From positions 1-15,003 of the forward strand of contig CAZMXP010000078.1 in the NCBI GenBank assembly GCA_964570285.1: a stretch of 15,003 bases of DNA, read 5' to 3'. Source of the stretch: CAZMXP01 sp964570285 (GTDB lineage: Bacteria; Planctomycetota; PLA2). The notes below the pieces were generated by a model. The model searched no databases. It was given only the letters and a program-made list of their open reading frames with translations, and was not told the origin of the DNA. Numbering within the stretch: the first letter of the stretch is position 1; every line of letters begins with the position of its first letter. A program made the position numbers and the translations under genes. Positions 7,476 to 14,046 of this stretch are shown here, piece by piece.

Positions 7476-7507
7476 GATGATCATCCTGTCACTCATTTCC
7501 GGAAATG
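7476..7507. promoter_or_regulatory. Two perfect palindromes (candidate operator sites)
   Basis: GATGATCATC (7476-7485) is a perfect 10-bp palindrome, and CATTTCCGGAAATG (7494-7507) is a perfect 14-bp palindrome 8 bp further on. They lie between the tRNA-like gene (minus) and the trypsin-like protease (plus), where regulators would bind. No regulator gene is identified. Confidence 0.5.
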
Positions 7508-7532
7508 TGCACGGGGCGGGCGCGAACGGGCG

Positions 7533-7614
7533 GCGGAACGCTCAGCCTTGGGGGCTGAGGGTTTCCGCGGCGGGGGCGCGAAGGCGAAACCCGCGGATGG
7601 CAAGTCCGTGGGTT
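7533..7614 (+). other. Strongly structured intergenic segment (two long hairpins), possible RNA
   Basis: Hairpin 1 (7533-7568): GCGGAA pairs with TTCCGC and CTCAGCC with GGCTGAG, around loop TTGGG, with one mismatch and one bulge. Hairpin 2 (7588-7614): AACCCGCGGA pairs with TCCGTGGGTT over 10 bp (one G-T pair) with loop TGGCAAG. A weaker GAGT/ACTC hairpin and a CACCGG/CCGGTG pair (7650-7655 with 7677-7682) follow, then a terminator-like hairpin at 7694. Together they could be an untranslated leader of the protease gene or an independent small RNA. No known RNA family is recognised. The strand is assumed from the downstream gene. Confidence 0.45.
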
Positions 7615-7693
7615 AGGGAGAGTTCGGTACGACTCCGACACGCCAGGCTCACCGGACCCTGCTCCCGTTGCCCTCGCCGGTGTCGTCCCCGTG

Positions 7694-7713
7694 CCCGATA
7701 TGATCGGGGTTTT
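7694..7713 (+). terminator. Terminator-like hairpin with short T run, just before the protease start
   Basis: CCCGAT (7694-7699), loop ATG, ATCGGG (7703-7708), then GTTTTC. The stem is a perfect 6 bp, but the T run is only four. It ends 13 nt before the favoured ATG at 7727. It could end an upstream transcript or act as an attenuator. If the gene starts at GTG 7691, this would simply be coding sequence. Confidence 0.4.
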
Positions 7714-7726
7714 CGCATGTGAAGGC

Positions 7727-8569
7727 ATGACAACACTGAAGCTCAGTCCCCACGAACTCGAACGAGCGCGCTGCATCGCGGTTGGAACCGCCATCGATCG
7801 CTCCACCGCCGCGCTATACAAGAAGATGTCATGCGGCACCGAGGAGGTCTTCACCGGGGTCTTCGTGACAGTGCAGGCTCGCCCGTTCTTGGTGACAGCC
7901 GCCCACTGCCTCCGCGAGGGCCGGCCATGGCAGAGCTTCGTCTTGCTGGGCGGAAACCTCAAAGAGACCCGGTTCCCACCGCGTCTCCGTCGCGGGCGGA
8001 GTTTCAACGACGTGGACTCACCTCTAGACATTGGATTCATGGAGTTAGACCCGCACTTCGCCGAGTCACTGGACGCCGACTGGGTAGGTGAGGAGAGAAT
8101 GTCGAGTCGAACAGCCCGCCCCGGTTCCCTTCTGTGCATCCGCGGCTACCCAACGCAAGCGACCCGACCTGAGGCCGGCGATCCGCCGCGCCTCGTGCGC
8201 GGCCCAATGGCATACGCAACACGAGTCGTGCGAACACCCAAGTGGTGCCACTCACGACGGCGGCCGAAGGACCCGAAGATCCACCTCGAATTCGATTCCG
8301 GACGCTGTTTCGATCTCCGGTCCGGCCTTCCTGCGCACCAGCCCAATCCGAAGGGCATGAGCGGAAGCGGTGCGTTCGGACTCGGCTCGCTGGTACGCGG
8401 CAGGATCTGGTCGCCAGGCAGAGTCGATCTCGTGGGCATTCTCTCAGGGTGGGTCGATTCGGCGAGTGCGACTCTCCGCGTAGTGCCCATCGAGTACGTA
8501 TTGCGCCTGATCCACGACTTCTGCTCCGAGTGCTCACAACCTGCTGGACAACCATCGGCGGGGCAGTGA
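7727..8569 (+). CDS. Trypsin-like (S1 fold) serine protease, probably cytoplasmic, 280 aa
   Basis: The protein shows all three parts of a chymotrypsin-fold triad. His60 lies in LVTAAHCLREG, the classical TAAHC box. Asp101 lies in SPLDIGFMEL, the usual D-I-x-x strand. Ser212 lies in KGMSGSGAFG, a G-x-S-G-S-G box. No signal peptide or membrane segment is visible, so it should act inside the cell, unlike DegP/HtrA proteins. No PDZ domain follows; the ~280 residues are essentially the peptidase fold with a short C-terminal tail. ATG 7727 is preferred because the longer GTG 7691 and ATG 7700 starts run through a perfect hairpin. GAAGG is only 1 nt before 7727, so the start is uncertain. Stand-alone trypsin-like domains are known in bacterial defence and conflict systems, often as effectors activated by a sensor. 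No sensor partner is seen here, so that role is inference. A DegP-like housekeeping role is less likely. Confidence 0.85.
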   Translation: MTTLKLSPHELERARCIAVGTAIDRSTAALYKKMSCGTEEVFTGVFVTVQARPFLVTAAHCLREGRPWQSFVLLGGNLKETRFPPRLRRGRSFNDVDSPLDIGFMELDPHFAESLDADWVGEERMSSRTARPGSLLCIRGYPTQATRPEAGDPPRLVRGPMAYATRVVRTPKWCHSRRRPKDPKIHLEFDSGRCFDLRSGLPAHQPNPKGMSGSGAFGLGSLVRGRIWSPGRVDLVGILSGWVDSASATLRVVPIEYVLRLIHDFCSECSQPAGQPSAGQ

Positions 8570-9061
8570 ACGGAGATCCAGGGCGAGGAACACTCGGCAC
8601 TCTGGCCGGCACCTCGGGCCGCGCACGTGTCGCACAGCTTCGTGCCCCGGGCTCTCACTGGAGGAGAGCCGCGCCGGGGGCGCGCCGCTGCGCTCCCCCG
8701 CAACTCCGCGAGCATCCTCTCGATGTGCTCCAACACAATGCGCAGGTGCTCGTCGGGCTTGCCCGCAACCGCGTACGGCTCGGGGAGACCGGATGATCGC
8801 CGCGCCGGCCGTTAGCGAACCCCGAATCCAAGACCGGGTCTATGTGCCCGCTGCCTGGGCTGCAATACCACACACCAGGCGGCAACTAACTTGACGCCGC
8901 ACGTTCTGTTGGGGAGCATGGGGGGGCGGACGCGTGCGATCGGCGGTAACGCGCGCGGCGCACGAGAGATTCACTGTCCGGCAGACGCCGAGTTCAGCCA
9001 CGTCGGAGACTGCCTTGGCGATAGGTCACACGACTCAAGCAACAGCCAGGATGAGGATCGC
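8570..9061. other. Stretch without a clear gene; possible minus-strand gene remnant
   Basis: No well-supported gene is seen. On the minus strand, between TAA at about 8810 and the protease end, one frame reads convincingly (GLPEPYAVAGKPDEHLRIVL, then EHIERMLAELRGS, then a Cys-containing part with LCDTC). Its best start is GTG at 8736, and it then runs antisense into the protease gene to 8146. It may be a remnant of a small coiled protein. The plus strand from 8891 is open in the frame of the next gene, but its extra residues are not convincing. Confidence 0.35.
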
Positions 9062-9349
9062 ATGAGTGGCGCACATCACGACCCTCTTCAGGAGTTTCTC
9101 AGGCGGCCGGTCGACGAATCGAACCCGTACTGGTACGAGTTCAGGGTCAGATGGAAGCCGGGCGACACGCCGGTTGGTTTCATCAAGAGTGTGATCGGAA
9201 AGCAGGACGTCGTCAGGTTGGTCGTCGGCGGCGTCCCCGGCCTGTACAACATACAAGAGGTCGTCGAAATCGGCCCCGAAATTGGAGTTCGCGGCCATCG
9301 AAAGCCGGACATATCAGGCTCGGTTGACCCCGACGCACATCGCGCCTGA
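9062..9349 (+). CDS. Hypothetical protein, 95 aa
   Basis: ATG 9062 is chosen because GAGGA lies 4 nt upstream; the frame is open further back to 8891, but that part is low-complexity and lacks a ribosome binding site. The protein begins MSGAHHDPLQEFLRRPVDES, continues with an aromatic beta-like stretch (PYWYEFRVRWKPGD), then hydrophobic strands (VVRLVVGGVPGLYNIQEVVE), and has a polar tail. It looks like a small mainly beta domain, soluble and cytoplasmic. A second small gene starts 29 nt downstream, so the two may be co-transcribed. The family is not recognised, and no catalytic motif is visible. Confidence 0.6.
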   Translation: MSGAHHDPLQEFLRRPVDESNPYWYEFRVRWKPGDTPVGFIKSVIGKQDVVRLVVGGVPGLYNIQEVVEIGPEIGVRGHRKPDISGSVDPDAHRA

Positions 9350-9378
9350 CGACGACAGGTGGGCATCACCGGCCTCGG

Positions 9379-9537
9379 GTGGCCGACCTCCCGAAGCACC
9401 TGCAGGCCGCCCTCCGCGCGCGACGGCGGCAGTTCCGACGCTGCCGATACTGCGGCGAGCTCGTCGCGCGCGAGCATCGGCACTCCGCGGACGTTTACCA
9501 CGGGGGCGCCGAGCGGCACGAGGGCGTCATGCACTGA
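9379..9537 (+). CDS. Tiny CxxC protein (52 aa), zinc-finger-like
   Basis: From GTG 9379 the frame reads MADLPKHLQAALRARRRQFR, then RCRYCGELVAREHRHS, and ends in HEGVMH before TGA 9535-9537. C22 and C25 form a C-x-x-C knuckle, followed by a His-rich region (H33, H35, H41, H47) that could complete a zinc site. The first 20 residues form a basic amphipathic helix. This fits a small nucleic-acid-binding or HNH-like zinc finger, but the family is not recognised. The start codon is GTG without a strong ribosome binding site, which lowers confidence. It follows the 95-aa gene by 29 nt on the same strand and converges with the 85-aa gene. A GCGACG/CGTCGC hairpin (9542-9563) without a T tract lies just after the stop. 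Confidence 0.5.
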   Translation: MADLPKHLQAALRARRRQFRRCRYCGELVAREHRHSADVYHGGAERHEGVMH

Positions 9538-9644
9538 CACCGCGACGGAGCGGCTGTCGTCGCCGCGCGCTCAGCGGACGCTTGCGAGAGGAGCAGAATG
9601 GCGCACTACGGGCGCAGGCTGCGGCCCCCTGTCACTCCACCAGA

Positions 9645-9902
9645 TCAGATGACCTCGACGTGGGCGTCCGGGCGTGCCGCCGCAACGAGCGCCCCCACTT
9701 CGGCATTCGCTTCGGCTAGCGAGCGCGAACGTAGCCTCAGCACCGGCTCGGTCAGGCTGACACCCCCAATCACGATGGCGCAGTCGTAGTCTTCGGAGTA
9801 CTCGCTCAATTTCGCCACCGCAGCTACTCCCGTCTCGACGACACGGGCGCAATGAAGGCGGACGCCAAACCAGTGCGTTGGTGCAGTCTTCAACGTCAGC
9901 AT
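9645..9902 (-). CDS. Hypothetical protein, 85 aa, alpha/beta
   Basis: ATG 9902 has an excellent ribosome binding site, AAGGAG with a 6-nt spacer (9914-9909), so this start is firm even though the frame is open to 10067. The sequence alternates strand and helix: a strand around MLTLKTAPTHWFGVRLH, a helix around ETGVAAVAKLSEYS, strands around DCAIVIGGVSLTEPVLRLRS, a helix LAEANAEVGALVAAAR, and a final strand AHVEVI. The beta-alpha-beta-beta-alpha-beta order recalls small ferredoxin-like or HPr-like folds, but no phosphorylatable His box or metal site is evident. It stands alone, with no gene within 300 bp upstream, and converges with the 95-/52-aa pair. The family is not recognised. Confidence 0.65.
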   Translation of the reverse strand: MLTLKTAPTHWFGVRLHCARVVETGVAAVAKLSEYSEDYDCAIVIGGVSLTEPVLRLRSRSLAEANAEVGALVAAARPDAHVEVI

Positions 9903-10210
9903 CGAGTTCTCCTTCTGTAGGCGGGCAGCCCTGCCCTCCGCTTGAAGGATATCCCGCCCGCGACCGCGTTCCGACGAAACGCCGGCGTCATGCCCGAGCG
10001 CCAGCGCAGTGCACGTCCCAATGCCCCTACCCCGCCCACCCCGCACAGACCAGCTCCGCCCGCTCAAGCACCGTCGGAGACCGGCAGCTCATTGCGAAGT
10101 CCCGCTGACGCGAATCGAGGGGGCGCCTCGCGGTGGACCGCCCGCTGCAATGCACAATCGGGCAACCTGTCCCTCCACCCCCCACCGTTCCACGATTCGG
10201 GGGCACGGCC
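9903..10210. other. Intergenic stretch, no supported gene
   Basis: About 300 bp lie between the end of the metallopeptidase gene and the start of the 85-aa gene. It contains a GGGCA/TGCCC hairpin near 9922-9936 and GC-rich short ORFs without motifs. No convincing terminator for the restriction operon is seen. Confidence 0.5.
9909..9914 (-). promoter_or_regulatory. Strong ribosome binding site that fixes the start of the 85-aa gene
   Basis: AAGGAG on the minus strand (9914-9909), six bases before ATG 9902. It outweighs the longer in-frame alternative starting at 10067. Confidence 0.8.
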
Positions 10211-10927
10211 CTACTCCCTCCAGGTTTCCGCAGCCAGCGGAAGCTCGTTCAGCTCCGCCCTGGCCTCGCGCCATGCGGGGTAATACTTGGTCAGCAGCCT
10301 CATGAACTGCTGGCTGTGGGTCGGTGCGATCAGGTGGAGCATCTCGTGGACGACCACGTATTCGAGCAGGTCCTTCGGCTTCTTCACGAGCTCGGTGTTC
10401 AGACGGATGCTCCGCGCGCGGTGGTTGCAGCCCCCCCACTTCGTCTTCATGCGCTGAAGGAAGTATGCCGCTACGTCGACTCCAAGCCTCGGTTCCCATT
10501 CGCGGATCAGCCCCGGCACCGCCTCATGCAGCAGGGACTTGTGCCACTCGTGCATCACCGCCTGACGCTTGCCCCTGCCGCTGCCGGGGCGGACGGCGAG
10601 CGTGATCCTGCGGTGACTCAGCCGGACGGACGGCTTCGAATCTCTCTCCGTCACGCTGAGCAAGTAGCGCCTGCCCCAGAGGTAGTGACTCTCCCGCTCG
10701 ACGAACTGTCGAGGGGTTTCACGCGCCTGCCCAAGGAGCCTCGCCTGCTGTTGACGAATCCAACGGAGCTTCGAGATTGCGTAGGCGCGGGCCACCTCGG
10801 GACGCGTCACCCTAGGGGCGACGAGCGTGACGCGGCCGCTCGGAGGGTGGACCGACAGATGGACATGCTTGATGTCCTTTCGAGTCATCGCTATGACGAT
10901 GTCGCCGAGCTGGATCGTTTCCACCAT
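10211..10927 (-). CDS. YgjP/DUF45-type zinc metallopeptidase, last gene of the type I R-M operon
   Basis: With ATG at 10927 the protein has 238 residues. It carries the full hallmark set of the YgjP/DUF45 (WLM/SprT-like) group: a K-T-K-W-G-G-C box (about 161-167), then IRLNTEL, then EYVVVHEMLHLIAPTHSQQF, giving HExxH plus a third His (H194, H198, H204; catalytic E195). The N-terminal part is beta-rich and basic, with an R-W-I-R-Q-Q motif typical of the family. No signal peptide is present, so it is cytoplasmic. Its start overlaps the hsdR stop by one base (TGATG), so translation is coupled. The frame is open to 11047 inside hsdR, but that extension is out of place. In many genomes a gene of this family sits next to hsdR. 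Its job there is not settled; cleavage or quality control of restriction subunits is a guess. Confidence 0.9.
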   Translation of the reverse strand: MVETIQLGDIVIAMTRKDIKHVHLSVHPPSGRVTLVAPRVTRPEVARAYAISKLRWIRQQQARLLGQARETPRQFVERESHYLWGRRYLLSVTERDSKPSVRLSHRRITLAVRPGSGRGKRQAVMHEWHKSLLHEAVPGLIREWEPRLGVDVAAYFLQRMKTKWGGCNHRARSIRLNTELVKKPKDLLEYVVVHEMLHLIAPTHSQQFMRLLTKYYPAWREARAELNELPLAAETWRE

Positions 10928-13900
10928 CAGTACCCCGGCTGGTTCTTGATGAGTTCGAAGAGCGCGCGTGTCGCGTCTCGGTCTCGGCCGAGCAGGGGGA
11001 ACAGCGCATTCAGGACCTGCGCCTCGCGGGCCTGGTCGCCCTTCCATCCCGCCGGCGCGCGCTCGCGCATCACGCGGTCGATACCCAAGGCCAACTCTAC
11101 GAGCTGATCGCCGTAGTCGGCACGCGGCTCAGCCACCGCCTCGTGCTCGCCGCGTCCCGCCGCCAGTATCGCCGGCAAGTTGCGGTAGATGACCGTCGCT
11201 TCCCGCTTCCCATGGAGCGCCGCCGGGACACCCTCGTCGGACTGCTTCGCGGCCAAGCGTCTGACAAGATCCTCTGCCTTCCGGAGAAACTCCTCATACG
11301 CGGCTGCATCTGCGCGGCTCTGCCTGATGAGATCGTCGAGAAGACTCGACATCTGCTCGTAAAACCGAGGGTCCGTGAGCTGGTCGCGGATGATGACCTT
11401 GCGGACGTTGTTGACGATCCCCTCGGCAACGGCGTTCCTCGACAGTTTGCCCTTCTCGTTGAGCTTCCGCGCGATGGCGTCGTGAATCCCGGTTTCGATG
11501 ATGAGCTCGGTCAGCGACATCTCGGCCAGCGTGCCGAGGCCCGCCGCTGGGTCGGCCTGAATGTACGTGTTGATGAGGTGTCGCATGTCCGCCTCGTAAG
11601 GCTTTATGTCGAGCTCCTCGCCGGAGTGTTTCTTGATGGCGGAACGTAGCTCGCCGTAGAACTCGACCTGCTGCCGGATCGTTGCCGCCTCGGCATCGGA
11701 GTAGCCGGCTTCAGAGAGGTCCTGCGCGATAGCGGCGAATGCGCGGACAAGGGCCGCGACGGCCTTGTAGAACGAGACTCGAAGCGCCTCGGTCTGGACC
11801 AGAGCCTCGTGGTTCGCGGCGTCCCCGCAGAAGTGGTGAAGGAACTGCTCCACTTCGCGCGGTAGTGCCACCGGTTCGCAAAGGTAGCGCAGCGCCTCGC
11901 AAGAAGCGTCGAGCTGCTTCTTACCCTCCTCGAGCCAGTCCTTGAGGTGGACGTTGTTCTCGTCGCCGCTGCCCTCGTCTACATCCAGCTCGTCGGAGTT
12001 GTACACTGCGATTGCCTGCTGCACGTCGCCGAAGAGCTCCTTGAAGTCGACGATGTGGCCATAGTCCTTGTCGTCGCCGTCGAGCCGGTTGGTGCGGCAG
12101 ATGGCCTGGAAGAGACTGTGGTCGCGCAGCTCGTTGTCGAGATAGATGTACGTGCAGCTCGGCGCATCGAAGCCGGTCAGCAGCTTGCTGACGACGATGA
12201 GGAGCTTCATGTTCGCGGGCTCCTCGATGAAGCGTCGCTTCACCTCGTCCTCATACTGCTTGGTGGTCTGACCCTTCTTGAGCACGTGCTGTGTGTAGGT
12301 GTCGAACTTGTAGCGCTCGTCGCTGTTCAGGGGCTCGCGGGAGATTGCGTTGTGGTTCGGCTCGTAGGACGTAATGATCCCGCAGTACGGGCCGAAGCTC
12401 GTGTTCTGCAGCAGCCGGTAGTAGTGGCAGGCGTCGTAGATCGAGGCGGCCACGAGGATGGCGGTGCCCCGGTCGTTGTTGAGCCGCGGCTTGAGGCTGA
12501 AGTCCTCGATGATGTCGGCGATGATGCGATGCTTGCGCTCGCCGGCGCTCATCAGCTCCTCCATCGTCGCCCAGCGCTTTCTCAGAACCGCCTTCTGGAA
12601 GCTGTTCAGGCCCTTGGTCTTCTGCTCGAACCACTTGTCGATGGCGGCCCGCGTCGTGAGCCGCTGCGGCACGTCGCGCGCCTCGTACTTGAGGTCCAGA
12701 ATGACGCCGTCGGCCACGCCCTCGTGGAACTTGTATGTGTGGATGTAGGTGCCGAAAACGTCCCGCGTCATCAGCCTGTCTTTGCGCAAGAGCGGCGTGC
12801 CCGTGAAACCGATGAAGATCGCGCCTTCCAGCCAGCGCTTCATCTGTTTGTTCATGTCGCCGCCCTGCGTGCGGTGGCACTCGTCCACGAACACGTAGAA
12901 GCGGCCGTGCACGGGCGGGGGCGGGCCTTTCAGGTCGGCCGGGTCGAACTTGTGGACGAGAGCGCACAAGAGGCGCGGCGTGTGGCTCCCGAGCTTCTCC
13001 ACCAATTCCGCCCGCGAGGCGATGCGTGGCGAAGGCGACTCGGGACCGATAACCCCGGCGTTCTTCATCACCCCTTCGATCTGCTTGTCCAGCTCGTCGC
13101 GGTCGGTGACGACGAGGACGCGCGCCTCGGGGTCGTGCTCCAGCAGCCACTTGGCGATCAGCACCATCAGAATGCTCTTGCCGCTGCCCTGGGTGTGCCA
13201 GATGACGCCGCCCTCCCGCCTGGCGATGCGCTCCTGCGCGGCCTTCACGCCGAAGAACTGGTGCGGCCGCGGAACCTTCTTCTGGCCGGCGTCGAAGATG
13301 ATGAAGTTGCGGATCAGCTCGAGCAGGCGCGCCTTGTTGCACATCTGCGCGAGCGGCCGGTCGAGCAGCGCTCCGGCGGCGGGCGCCGCCGCGGCCGCGG
13401 CCTCGTCCTTCCAAGCGACGAAGAACTGCTCCGGCGTGCCGGTGGTGCCGTAGCGCAGCCCCTGGGAGTCGCTGCCCGCCAGTAGAAGTTGCACGGTGCT
13501 GAAGAAGCCCTTGTTGAAGATCTCCTCCTGGTTCGTGATGAGCTGCCGGACGCCGTCGGCCAGCTCCACCGAGCTGCGTTTGAGCTCGACCACCGCAATG
13601 GCGAGGCCGTTGAGATAGAGCACGATGTCCGGCCGGCGCTCGTAGCCGCCGGTGAGCGTCACTTCCTCGGCCAGCGCGAAGTCGTTGTTCTCCGGGTGAT
13701 CCCAGTCAATCAAGTGCACCGTTTCGTTGGCTCGGCCCGCGGCGATCTGCACCGGCACGCCGTAGCGCAGGAGCTGGTAGGTGCGCAGGTTTGCCTGGTA
13801 GAGCGTGATGCCGGTCGAATCGGCGGCGGTCTCGAGCTTGTGCAGGGCTGCGGAGATGTGGGCCCCGGAGTAGCCGCGGGCCGTCAGGTTCTCGCACAGG

Positions 13901-14046
13901 AGCGTCGTCTCGATGGCGCGGTTGATCTCCCGCTCTCTCCAGTCACCGAGGTAGCGGTAGCCGAGGTTGTCGGGGCGCACCTGGGCGGTGAACAGGGCGA
14001 TGACGCGGTTCTGCGTCTTGCGCTCGGAGCGGGGTTGCTCAGGCAT
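10927..14046 (-). CDS. hsdR: Type I restriction enzyme, R (motor/nuclease) subunit
   Basis: HsdR translocates DNA with ATP and cuts it when the HsdM/HsdS complex meets an unmodified site. At 1039 aa it is close to the ~1040 aa of EcoR124I-type subunits. The N-terminal nuclease has the PD-(D/E)xK core, D140 in RRPDIVLYLNG and E154-x-K156 in VVELKRSS. The SF2 motor follows: Walker A TQGSGKS (285-291), DECH (388-391), FTGTP (414-418), motif V LLTGFDAP (622-629) and motif VI QAICRTNR (647-654). The C-terminal third is helical, as expected for the part that docks on the methylase. An Ala-rich linker lies at about 216-225. ATG 14046 has AGGAG 6 nt upstream and overlaps the hsdS end by 8 nt. All catalytic motifs are intact, so the subunit should be active. 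Confidence 0.97.
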   Translation of the reverse strand: MPEQPRSERKTQNRVIALFTAQVRPDNLGYRYLGDWREREINRAIETTLLCENLTARGYSGAHISAALHKLETAADSTGITLYQANLRTYQLLRYGVPVQIAAGRANETVHLIDWDHPENNDFALAEEVTLTGGYERRPDIVLYLNGLAIAVVELKRSSVELADGVRQLITNQEEIFNKGFFSTVQLLLAGSDSQGLRYGTTGTPEQFFVAWKDEAAAAAAPAAGALLDRPLAQMCNKARLLELIRNFIIFDAGQKKVPRPHQFFGVKAAQERIARREGGVIWHTQGSGKSILMVLIAKWLLEHDPEARVLVVTDRDELDKQIEGVMKNAGVIGPESPSPRIASRAELVEKLGSHTPRLLCALVHKFDPADLKGPPPPVHGRFYVFVDECHRTQGGDMNKQMKRWLEGAIFIGFTGTPLLRKDRLMTRDVFGTYIHTYKFHEGVADGVILDLKYEARDVPQRLTTRAAIDKWFEQKTKGLNSFQKAVLRKRWATMEELMSAGERKHRIIADIIEDFSLKPRLNNDRGTAILVAASIYDACHYYRLLQNTSFGPYCGIITSYEPNHNAISREPLNSDERYKFDTYTQHVLKKGQTTKQYEDEVKRRFIEEPANMKLLIVVSKLLTGFDAPSCTYIYLDNELRDHSLFQAICRTNRLDGDDKDYGHIVDFKELFGDVQQAIAVYNSDELDVDEGSGDENNVHLKDWLEEGKKQLDASCEALRYLCEPVALPREVEQFLHHFCGDAANHEALVQTEALRVSFYKAVAALVRAFAAIAQDLSEAGYSDAEAATIRQQVEFYGELRSAIKKHSGEELDIKPYEADMRHLINTYIQADPAAGLGTLAEMSLTELIIETGIHDAIARKLNEKGKLSRNAVAEGIVNNVRKVIIRDQLTDPRFYEQMSSLLDDLIRQSRADAAAYEEFLRKAEDLVRRLAAKQSDEGVPAALHGKREATVIYRNLPAILAAGRGEHEAVAEPRADYGDQLVELALGIDRVMRERAPAGWKGDQAREAQVLNALFPLLGRDRDATRALFELIKNQPGY

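Noticed and set aside
8891..8919. TTGACG as a -35 box upstream of the 95-aa gene
   Set aside because: The -10 position at 17 bp reads GAGCAT, a poor match.
10133..11107. 324-codon plus-strand frame across the metallopeptidase gene
   Set aside because: It is antisense to a gene with a complete zinc-peptidase signature, and it has no recognisable domain of its own.
11947..13485. 512-codon open frame antisense to hsdR
   Set aside because: It is the mirror of the hsdR reading frame in GC-rich DNA; the translation is Val/Leu/Arg-rich without motifs, and hsdR shows every expected motif.
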